From assembly GCA_029204225.1 (NCBI GenBank), contig CM055113.1, forward strand, positions 8,766,364 through 8,830,363: a DNA stretch of 64,000 bases, in the 5' to 3' direction. Origin of the DNA: Diphasiastrum complanatum (lineage: Eukaryota; Streptophyta; Lycopodiopsida; Lycopodiales; Lycopodiaceae). Below are positions 55,780-64,000 of this stretch, piece by piece. The notes under the pieces were generated by a model. The model ran no database searches and was not told the origin of the DNA. It saw only the letters and a list, made by a program, of their open reading frames with translations. The first letter of the stretch is position 1; each line of letters begins with the position of its first letter. A program made the translations under genes and the position numbers.

Positions 55780-56284
55780 GTGTCGAAATGATCATCCACC
55801 AATTCTCGTGAGCACTTGACAAACTTGAAAGTAGTGTTATTGTTGCATTTTAATCTTCATTGACTGATCTGACAGCGGCCATTTGTTGCAGTAGGTTCTT
55901 GAACTGGTTGATGTGATTCTGTAATGAATTACCATTGGCCATCTTGAGGGAGAAAAATTCCTTCTGAGATGTAGCTTAGAAGCTACGTCACACACATCAT
56001 ATAGTGTTCTCAAGATATCCCAGACTTCTTTTGAGGTTTGAGCTTCAGACACATGGCCGATTTGTGTGTCTAAAATGTTGAGGATGATCAGCGCGAAGGC
56101 ATTGCCATCTTTTAGTTTCCATCTTGAGATTGCAATGTCGTCTACTTCAGTCTTGCCTCAATACCTATGACAACGCATACAATTCTTTAGCCATTAGCAC
56201 TGTTTTCATTTTAAATTTCCATAGGTGATAGTTGGATCCATCGAGCTTGTCTACAATGAGACTAGTCTTGCTTTGGGAATCCAT
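55780..56284 (-). pseudogene. Cop-F gag N-terminal half
   Basis: The minus-strand ATG at 56284 starts MDSQSKTSLIVDKLDGSNYH followed by a frame-shifted LWKFKMK-like stretch. The open frame at 56052-55837 continues with SKEVWDILRTLYDVCDVASK and LHLRRNFS. Closely related to the gags of Cop-E and Cop-A. Between ATG and primer site the leader is split by Gyp-F. Confidence 0.8.
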
Positions 56285-56371
56285 GTGGAAGTTAGTCTAG
56301 GTGATAGTAATAACTATGAGTGACTTAAGAAAAAAAATCAAATGTTATTTATTGAACAAGAAAGCAATTAC

Positions 56372-56376
56372 CCTAT
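56372..56376. other. Left target-site duplication of Gyp-F (CCTAT)
   Basis: CCTAT directly before the LTR at 56377; the partner CCTAT is at 63275-63279 directly after the other LTR end. Confidence 0.8.
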
Positions 56377-56878
56377 TGTTAGAATTTCCATCGTCGCGAT
56401 CCAATTATTGCTAAAGCACAAATAGGTAACAAACACTACGTTACTGCCCAACCATAGAGGTACTACCACCACTCCCCCGTGCACTGGAGCTATAGACCAA
56501 CATCAAGCAAGCTCGGATCTCCGATAAGTCATGGTGTTCCGTACCACCATACCTTACCCTTGACCCTCACCTACATCCTGAGGCCTAGATATCGTTGTGA
56601 CCTGACCACCAATGGAAGAGCTCTTCATTCTCCAGGAGAGAATGAATGACAAGCTCATGGAGATCCACCTCTATATACATAGTCCAGGTGGAGTCATCTT
56701 CGACCATAGGAGTCATGCATGACCATCAACATGTGGCAGTTGTGCACACTAACGCGGGTCCATAACAAAGAGTCATCGTGTGCCAATAAGACATTGACAC
56801 ATGACACCCAAAAGACCTAAAGCTCTAGATCGATGTTCCGTCCAGATCAGTGTTGTGTGCCCTTATGGGTACGTAACA
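56377..56878 (-). mobile_element. Gyp-F 3' LTR (502 bp)
   Basis: Plus coordinates TGTTAGAATTTCC to ...GGGTACGTAACA. The right end is set by the adjacent polypurine tract and by the 26-bp copy at 63249-63274. It is the downstream LTR because the element reads leftward. Confidence 0.8.
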
Positions 56879-56895
56879 TTCTCTCTCCCTTTAAG
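56879..56895 (-). other. Gyp-F polypurine tract
   Basis: Minus strand TTAAAGGGAGAGAGAA directly before the LTR start TGTTACGTACCC. Confidence 0.85.
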
Positions 56896-57169
56896 AGTCT
56901 CCTCCTAATGGGAGTAAATCAGGGAAGTTTAGCCTTAAATAGTCTTCTCTCTCCCAAGTGTCATCATCTGACTTACCTTTCCAACATACAAGAAATTCAA
57001 AAACCAAACAGTTTCTCATTGGTGATGAAAAACGTCACCACTTTTTTAGGCGCGTTAGGAACAAAGGTAGATAGATCCTCTAACTCAACCAGTTCACCTT
57101 CCGAAATTAGGGAATCCGTCCTACTAAGTCGTTCTTTTGGATCTCAACAAAGCATAACTAATTAATCTC
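56896..57169 (-). pseudogene. Gyp-F region after RNase H; integrase missing
   Basis: Only short frames remain between the RNase H end and the polypurine tract. A complete integrase would need over 1 kb, so it has been deleted. Confidence 0.5.
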
Positions 57170-58757
57170 TCCCATCTGACTCAAGCCATCAACAACATTA
57201 TTTGACATACCTTTATGATACCTAATGTGAGACACAAACTCCTGAATGAGTACCGACCATCTAGCCTTGCGGCCACAAAGGTCCTTGGCATCACAAATGT
57301 ACTTAAGGGATTGGTGATCAATCATCACCGTAAATCTGGCACCATAGAAATAATGCCTCTAGATTTTTAATGCGTGAATGACTGCAAAAAGCTCCTTCTC
57401 ATAGGTAGAATACCTTGTCTGAGCAGAATCCAATTTCTTGCTTTCAAAAACAACTGGTCTACCATAATAAAGGACCGCTCCTACAACAAAGTCGCTAGCA
57501 TTCGTATCCACCACAAAGGGTCGATTAGGATCGACAATGAGTAAAATTGGAACTGTAGAAATCTAGTGCGGGAGAGTCTCAAGACTCTCATTCATTTCAT
57601 TAGTCCATGTTATTAGGACTTTTTCTGTAGCTACATTTTTTTTCACCCCATTTAAAACATTAAGGGCAATGCTATTAAGGCATAGTCCAAAATGAACCTG
57701 TGAAAAAATCATGTGAAGAACAAAAAGGATTTCACATCACGAATTGTCTGAGGTCGCGACCATTCTTGTACCTTATGAACTTTGTCATAATCGATTTCAA
57801 GACCTTTATCAGATACGACATGGCCTAGGTATTTGAGTTTAGTTTGGAAGAACTTACATTTCAACTCTTTAGCAAAGAGCTTTTCTTGTCTTAGAAGATC
57901 TGAGACAATACGAAGCTGCTCTTCAGCTCTTCAAGGGTCCGACTATAAATTGATATGTCATCCAAATACAACACCACAAACTTTCCCAAATATGGACGAA
58001 GAATATCGTTCATTGTCTGCTGAAAAGTGATAGGCGCATTCGTGAGCCCAAAAGGTAACACTAAAGACTCATAATGGTCGTACCTGGATCGAAATCCAGT
58101 CTAATTAGGAACATCTTCATTACTAATCCTTATCTAATGATATCCTAATCTAAGATCAATCTTGGAGGCTCCATTCAGACGGTCCATAAGATCATCCATC
58201 CTACGTAAGGAATATATGTTCTTGATGGTTCAATCATTTAACTTTCTAAAGTCACCACACAAAAGTGTGTCGCCATCCTTTTTACTAACCAAAAGGATTG
58301 GTGCTCCCCAAGAGGACTTACTAGGCCGAATATGGCCTATCCTAAGTAGTTCTTGTAACTGCCTAGAAATTTCATCCTCTTCCTTGATGCTAACCTTGTA
58401 AGGAAAAGAGACAAGTTGGCTTCCAAGAAGCAACTCTATATGATGGTCAACACTCCTTTGGGGAGGTAGGCCATCAGGTAGTTTATCAAGAAAGACATCG
58501 CTATATTATTGCCTAAGTTTGTTAAATATTGTTTCTTCAGGTGAATTAACACTTAAGGGATTATTTATAGACACATTCAAAGGCAAATGCGATAAATCAA
58601 TATTTAGACTCTGAACTGCATGGTCATCCACATAAACTTCATCTTTAAAAAAGCAAAGATAAACTTTATTACCAGAGTCTTTCAAAAATTCAACAACTTC
58701 TAAAGCAAAAATCATAGGATCAAAAGGCCTATTTACATTGCCTTTTAGTTCAACCAA
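57170..58757 (-). pseudogene. Gyp-F reverse transcriptase and RNase H
   Basis: From the right: MVELKGNVNRPFDPMIFALE, VDDHAVQSLNIDL and NNPLSVNSPEETIFNKLRQ. Reverse transcriptase has [56 protein letters not shown] and [11 protein letters not shown], with both catalytic Asp present. RNase H has YSTYEKELFAVIHALKI, a TAG at the conserved Trp, then RHYFYGARFTVMIDHQSLKY and GRKARWSVLIQEF. Several stops and a frameshift near 58160 break it. It belongs to the same family as Gyp-D at 42740 (many identical blocks). Confidence 0.88.
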
Positions 58758-58769
58758 AAGAAAATACTA

Positions 58770-59530
58770 TGAGTCACATAGTCCTTTCTTAAAGACTCAT
58801 TTTTGGAGTAAAACCACTCATTCCCTGAGATTACGTCTATGCTATCCAAATTCATAATATGAAAATCCAACAATTCAACATAATCTTGAATTTTGAGCGG
58901 CAATTAAGGAACAAGTTGTGGTCCCAAGCTTGTCGATCTTCCCTCGATGCCATTTTCAAGATACAAGTGATTACTTGGCGCGGTGGCCACCTTGAGCTTC
59001 TACACCAGTTTAGTATTTATGAAGTTATGTGTGGAACCATCATAAAAGAAAACAATCATAGCTTAGTTTCCTACGATTCTATTCATACAAATGAGATCAT
59101 GGGGACCAAAAACAACTGTATTAAAGCAACAATTTTCACAACTAGTGTTGTCCTTAAAGGATAAATCAACAAAAGAAATACCAGAATTACCTGGCGCTTT
59201 AAAGGATTTAAGTTTCCTGCCAGATTTCTTTTGCTTTTTCTTTGGGCAGTCTTTTGAAAGATGCCCCTTCTCCATGCAAGAGAAGCACAAGCCGCTAGTT
59301 CTCCATTTTTTTCCACCCTGGGAACTGGTGTCCATCTTATCTTTTCCTTGCTTCTTGACAATTTTCTTTTCTTTTAGTGCCTTGGGAAATCTTTGCTCCT
59401 TGCGGGAGCCAATATGGGCGTCATCGAAGATTTTTGTGAAAATTATCAACATTTCTTTGACTAGTTTTGGGCCAAATTTGGTAATTTTGGCACATAGTTT
59501 TGGATTTGACCTTTCACACGTGTGGAACAA
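58770..59530 (-). pseudogene. Gyp-F gag C-terminus and protease
   Basis: A 155-residue minus frame from 59530 contains SNPKLCAKITKFGPKLVKEM, a Lys-rich spacer, and the intact zinc knuckle CFSCMEKGHLSKDC. It then reads SFVDLSFKDNTSCENCCFNT. After a stop at 59063 the protease reads FFYDGSTHNFINTKLV, an active site of the DGS/STHNFI type with Asp present. Much of capsid is missing upstream. Confidence 0.8.
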
Positions 59531-59643
59531 GTCTAGATACTTTTCTTTTAGTATAAATTTTATGTTGAAGAATAGATCATTTCATTGAGATCATTTTCTA
59601 GATATTCATCTCAATGATCTATTCATTGAGATGAATAGATCAT
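59531..59643. repeat. Gyp-F upstream scrap with perfect hairpin
   Basis: 59604-59636 is attcatctcaatga, loop tctat, and tcattgagatgaat, a perfect 14-bp stem; partial copies of tcattgagat lie around it. It directly abuts the Cop-G LTR. Confidence 0.75.
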
Positions 59644-59945
59644 TGTTAGTGTTTCTTCCTCCATTGTGAGCATTCTATATTGTCTTCAAGCTCTTGTGTA
59701 TGATCTTAGGTGCTTTCCAAAAGTGGTAGGTTGCTATTGTAGGGCTGGTATGCATGCTATTATTTTTGGCCGTCCCCAGTACGTTTGAATAGTTTATTGA
59801 GTTCTTAGAATGCTTGTTCAAGTTCTTGTACATCAAAGGTAGCATTAGGATGCTTTGCCATTTCTAGCTTTTGTAGCTTGTTGTGCAAAGATCTTAGCCA
59901 GAGCGTTTGGGATCTTAGATCCATTCAAGATCCACTTTTTTCACA
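59644..59945 (+). mobile_element. Cop-G 5' LTR (302 bp)
   Basis: TGTTAGTGTTTC to ...CTTTTTTCACA, ended by the primer site. Short compared with the other copia LTRs here. Confidence 0.75.
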
Positions 59946-59961
59946 TGGTATCAAAGCTGGC
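59946..59961 (+). other. Cop-G primer-binding site (tRNA-iMet type)
   Basis: TGGTATCAAAGCTGG, one change from the copia consensus over 12 bases. Confidence 0.85.
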
Positions 59962-60165
59962 TAGCCACTATTTTTAGTAAGGTTTCCATTTATGTTGATC
60001 AAGTTCTAGCATGATTATGCATTGCATTGTTAATCAAATCTTACTAACCTTTGTTTGTTGAGTTGAACTTGTGGATCAAAAGCATATTTCAGTTCTATTG
60101 AAGATCAGAGACTAAGAAGAACTATTTTGGGTCATATCATCACACCTAGTCATTTGTTGATTGTA

Positions 60166-61491
60166 AGGCTTGATGGGGCAAGGGAGTATGGAGAACGCGA
60201 ATGGAGAAGAGAGCAGGAATATTTGCGGAATAGCTCTCTCATTGCAATGGGCTGCTAGATGCAAAAACAGTCTAATAGAATGTTCATGCTAAGTATAATC
60301 ACAGCTTAAATGTTTTGTTGCCCAGCAGGATCTTATAAATTAGTTCATACTCACAAAAACAAAAATGAGTACAATCCATCGAAGAGATTAGAAATGATTT
60401 GTGTGTGGTATTACTGAAAATGGATTTAGTCAGAAGTTTAGTTCTGAAATAGATTGAAAGGGCAGTACGACAGTGCAAGTTCCTCAGGCGTCAAAGACAA
60501 CCATCATCTGATCAGAAACCGTAGGAGTCGTAGACGTCCGTGTTCTGATCAGAGAGAGTGAACAATTGTTATCAAACAGCAATGAAGTGCATTCAAATCA
60601 CAACAAGCATTCATCTATGTTATACACAGATAGAAAAATGTGCTTACACTGAAGCACAACAAAGTAGCACTTACAACCAAAATGATGGCGTAACTGGGAG
60701 GCTCAAAATCATTCATCTCATGGATGGAGCATCACGTAGAGTGTGCCTGGATGATCCATTTATAGAATTCATCCATGTATCAATTACAATAAATATTTGT
60801 CACCTAATTAGGTAAGTCGTTGTACTTTGAAGTATTTGGCTTGTGTGACAACTATACATGGTATATACGGTCAACGAATCAGGGAATGTTGACGCGATGA
60901 GGACGCTGCAAATCTCTCACTTTGCATTTTCTATGAAGAGGCTTTCTCTCACTTCGCAAATTCTGAGAATATTCATCGTTGGAAATAGACGACCTTCGGG
61001 AGTTTTTTCTTTTTTTGAGAAAGTGTGAAAAAGTCGACATATTGTCGCAAATAGTTGAACTATTGAACTATGCTGAAGTGTCACATTTCGGTAAAAGCCG
61101 ACATTGCAAAAAAACATAGTTCATTTCTGCAGACTGTTGCGACACTTAGTGTATTTCTGCAGAGTTGTTCTAGATGCTAATTCAAGGAAGTTCTTGAAGA
61201 TGGCCAAGTCTTCAACGATCTTCAAATTATTGAACTTAACATCTGAACTTGAAATATGATAGGATTGATTACCCTTTGCTGGAGATCAGCCGAAAATCTG
61301 TTGTAGATGTTCTTCAAATAATTTGGTTGTCTAAGTTATGATTCCTGTAGGTATCAGATGAGCAGACGTAGAACCCAAGTTGGTTTCACCTGACTCTAGA
61401 TCAATGATCAATAAAAGTGCAGGAAGAATCTTGAAATAGAAACTAGTCATTCACCAAGGAGACAACTGTGGACTTAATTTCCAACAAAGCT
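60166..61491 (-). mobile_element. Solo LTR-T (copy 3) inside the Cop-G leader
   Basis: 60171-61486, TGATGGGGC to ...TTTCCAACA, aligns end to end with LTR-T copy 2 apart from a shorter gcgacac-repeat zone. Flanks are AGGCT (60166-60170) and AAGCT (61487-61491), a target duplication with one difference. No primer site or internal sequence is attached on either side, so it is a solo LTR left by LTR-LTR recombination. Confidence 0.85.
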
Positions 61492-62267
61492 TGTGCATAT
61501 TCAATACTAACAATATGTTCTGTTCAATCTATTGTTGGCAATCTCCACTTTTGTGGATGAACACTCTCCTTAAGTGGATGAACACTCTCCTTAAATGGAT
61601 GAACATTCTTCTTAAGTGGATGACAAATATTCTTTGAGTGATTCTATAATTCTCCCAAAGGCTGAGAAAAGCTCCCACTTGGATGAAAGATCCCCTTTTG
61701 GGTGAACAGATTGTCAACAATCTTTTGCATAGATTTTGGTGTACTTTGTTGAGCATGTAAGTAAGTCTCCTTATGTAATTTGATTTGAGCATTTGCTGGA
61801 AGGTTTTAACCATTATGCAAGTGTGTTTTTCAAGTTCTTAACAGGTTGAGGAACATTCTCATGTGAAGTGATCTTAGATCTACATTTAAACATCAAGATA
61901 TGACAAGCTAGTGAAGCTATCAAGTTTGTTCAATTCTAGGTATTCTTGGCAGCCTAGTCTTGTGTATTTTCTAAGAATGCAAGTAACTCTTCACACCATA
62001 ACTTGATTTGGTCACTTGCTGGAAATTTTGAGAGCTTAAGCAAGAGTATGTTCAAGTTGGTTTGAGTTTGTAATCCATTCTTAGTGTGTTCAAAGTGTTG
62101 CATGTGTCTCAATCTTCCTTTCTATGCTTGGAAACCAACCAGGTTCAAGATAGAAGTGTTTTAGGGTCCTAGATCTTATGAGATCTCCCTATCCATCATT
62201 TGTTGAGAGAAAAGTGAGTGCTAGGTGAATTACGACAGAACCTAAAAGTTGAAGAATCATTATATTC
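61492..62267 (+). other. Cop-G leader continued
   Basis: Noncoding. Three imperfect copies of a 25-bp unit, aagtggatgaacactctcct, lie at about 61555-61625. No ORF of note. Confidence 0.55.
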
Positions 62268-63243
62268 ATGGCTTCCAATGGTGGGAACATGTTAAAAACT
62301 AATGATAGGTTGAGTTCATCAAACTACTCTACTTGGAAAATGAGGATGGAGTCCTTACTTGAGTTGAATGAACTCATGGACATAGTTGTAGGAACTGAAG
62401 AAAGACCACCCATAGTTCAAGAGCAACAAAGGTCTGATAAGAAGGCAAAAAGGGCTCTTCATATCATTAAAATGAATGCTACCAATGAACTTCTCAAGGA
62501 AGTTGGTACGTGTCAAAGTGCAAGTGAGGCATGGAATGCCTTGAAAAATCTCTTTGAATCAAAGTCCACATCTAGGGTATTGACCCTAAGGAGGCAAATA
62601 TCTTCTAGCAGGCAAAGAGAGGGTGAAAGTGCTCATGCATTTGTCTTGAGGGTTAAGTCCTTAAGTAATGATCTAGCATGCATTGATGAAAGCATAAAAG
62701 ATGGTGAAATAATCCAGGTTATGTTGAATGGTTTGCTAGATGAACATGCTAACCTTGTGCAAAGTTTTGCCATTCAAAGAGTCTTGCTAAGTGTTGTTGA
62801 CTTGCAAGAAATCTTATTGGCTGAAGAACATAGGTTGCAATGAAAGGTTGATGGTGGATCCTTGCAAGGTGGAGGTGAAGAGGCTTTCTTCACAAAAGGC
62901 AAAGTCAAAAGGAAAGGTAAAGGCAAAGGGAAATGGTCCAAAGGTGGTAACTTGGATCATGATGATCACTCTTCCTCTTCCTCTTCTACTAAGAAAGATA
63001 AGTCAAAGTTCAAGTGCCTTTATTGTGGGATAAAAGGTCATTTTGCTAATGAATGTCATAAGAAGAAAAGAGAGCAAGGTGAGAGAGGCAAGGAAATCTA
63101 GCAATAGATGAAGAAGAACATAGCATTTGTGAATCTCTCGTTATGACTTCAAGTTTGCTTGCACATATAGATGGGAATGATCCTTGGTGAATTGATAGTG
63201 GAGCCAGCATTTTGTCCCATACATGAGACTATCACCTCAAGTT
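62268..63243 (+). pseudogene. Cop-G gag and start of protease
   Basis: The best preserved copia gag here. From ATG 62268: NDRLSSSNYSTWKMRMESLL, KKAKRALHIIKMNATNELLK, LTLRRQISSSRQREGESAHA and IIQVMLNGLLDEHANLVQSF. A single TGA at 62841 interrupts; the same frame goes on with GGGEEAFFTKGKVKRKGKGK and the intact zinc knuckle CLYCGIKGHFANEC. After a frameshift at about 63100 come HIDGNDPW, a TGA, and IDSGAS, the protease site. Homology ends near 63243, so the rest of pol and the 3' LTR are lost. Confidence 0.88.
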
Positions 63244-63248
63244 TCTTG

Positions 63249-63274
63249 TTGCGTGCCCTTATGGGTACGTAACA
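63249..63274 (-). mobile_element. Gyp-F 5' LTR remnant (26 bp)
   Basis: ttgcgtgcccttatgggtacgtaaca matches the LTR end at 56853-56878 with one difference and is followed by CCTAT, the duplicate of 56372-56376. It marks the right boundary of Gyp-F; the rest of this LTR was lost together with the 3' part of Cop-G. Confidence 0.75.
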
Positions 63275-63355
63275 CCTATCGACTGATAGGATCAAGTGTT
63301 GTGGGGAGCTTGTGAGTTATAGAAATGGCTCTAATGATCATATTCTAATAACACA
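63275..63355 (-). other. Cop-F leader, outer part, with CCTAT duplication
   Basis: 63275-63279 is CCTAT. Together with 56285-56376 it makes a leader of about 168 bp between gag ATG and primer site, close to the 163 bp in the related Cop-E. Confidence 0.65.
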
Positions 63356-63367
63356 TCTCTGATACTA
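63356..63367 (-). other. Cop-F primer-binding site (tRNA-iMet type)
   Basis: Minus strand TAGTATCAGAGA, two changes from TGGTATCAGAGC, directly following ...CTCCGACA. Confidence 0.7.
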
Positions 63368-64000
63368 TGTCGGAGAATATTAACGTCAGGGATGATGGGC
63401 CAAGTCGATTCCCTCGGTGCATACACTACAGCTATCAAATCAGATCAAAGTGATGAGTCGAAAGACTCAATTGATCCTACTTGATTCTAACCTCAAAGTT
63501 GTTAGAATCAATGGTGTCAATGCAAAGATAGTCTTGCGACTTGTGATTCAAAAGCGAAAGGAAACAAACAATTCAGACAAAATATTAAGAGAAGTCATAT
63601 AGAATGATTAAGAGAGCATTGCATGCATATTGACGATCACTTGAATGCAATAAGATGATAATTTAATTCAGAAAAAAATATAAAATACAAGTCAGTCGAT
63701 GTTGGAGCACAAGAAAATTGTGGATGAAACTGTGTGGTCAGCAACTATCTTAGTTCTATAATGGCTATGAGCTTATTTTGACTCTCAGTCTGAAAACAAG
63801 AATCGATGCATGAAAGCATTTATAGTGTATGTCTTACAAGATTATCATCATCTGCATCTATAACGTACATCTGTACAGATATATACATATTGGCATAGAG
63901 ACGTTGCATAGTCTGAGGTAGATCTCGGCTGAAGTAGTGGTTGTCACTGTCCGTTATCCAGACAAAGAGGTGACATAGCAGTCATTCTCAAGGTAGTTGC
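63368..64000 (-). mobile_element. Cop-F 5' LTR, partial at window edge
   Basis: Starts TGTCGGAGAATATT, like the TGTCGAAAATAGG start of the Cop-E LTR, and continues to the window end. Its ORF at 63417-63602 has no recognisable domain. Confidence 0.65.

Noticed and set aside
55570-55791. Plus ORF with a repeated SVDSTTLD segment
   Set aside because: It is antisense to Cop-F gag; the repeat is the 54-bp duplication read from the wrong strand.
60558-60815. Plus ORF similar to ORFs at 34857-35042 and 34179-34364
   Set aside because: The similarity is because all three lie in LTR-T copies; the frames are not conserved over the copies.

Overview
This window looks like a stretch of a large, repeat-filled land-plant nuclear genome. 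The evidence is one intact, intronless plant-type glycosyltransferase family 92 (galactan-synthase-like) gene, many Ty1/copia and Ty3/gypsy LTR retrotransposons (one a chromodomain element), plant-style primer-binding sites complementary to initiator-Met and Asp tRNA, and AT-rich spacers with microsatellites. A non-LTR reverse-transcriptase remnant and the style of the elements would fit a non-flowering plant (fern, lycophyte, bryophyte or gymnosperm), but that is a weak inference. I saw no tRNA, rRNA or CRISPR array. Names such as Cop-A and Gyp-B are working labels used only here.

Layout. 1-640: fused scraps of a copia element and a LINE-like reverse transcriptase (minus). 3287-4792: the GT92 gene (minus), the only convincing host gene. 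5480-6110: 110-bp tandem repeats. 6.1-9.3 kb: AT-rich spacer with short duplications and one copia RNase H tail. 9346-11840: Cop-A (+), truncated. 11850-13298: Gyp-A gag scrap and a tRNA-Asp type primer site (minus). 14035-15610: Cop-B (+), truncated. 15880-21358: Gyp-B (minus), split by the internally deleted copia Cop-C (18111-19939, target duplication TAATG). 21667-23950: Cop-D (minus), whose pol is replaced by unrecognised ORFs. 23951-26124: a 2.2-kb element with about 165-bp inverted ends. 26958-31680: 25-bp minisatellites, a decayed unrecognised gag-like ORF chain and a TGACTC-rich array, possibly one unclassified element. 33.5-36 kb: two copies of one LTR family (LTR-T). 36411-39216: a small element with 237-bp direct terminal repeats. 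40.9-44 kb: an LTR edge and two gypsy fragments. 46.3-48.2 kb: 5' end of copia Cop-E (minus). 48998-53750: chromovirus Gyp-E (+) with its 3' LTR. 53757-64000: a nested stack in which copia Cop-F (minus) contains gypsy Gyp-F (minus, target duplication CCTAT), which contains copia Cop-G (+), which contains a solo LTR-T.

All retroelement genes carry stops or frameshifts. Many stops sit at conserved Gln, Arg or Trp codons and are explained by C-to-T or G-to-A change, as expected of long-methylated plant repeats. The nearest thing to new biology is in three places: the unrecognised ORFs in Cop-D, the array-plus-ORF unit at 26958-31680, and the short TG...CA insertion at 54310-54851.
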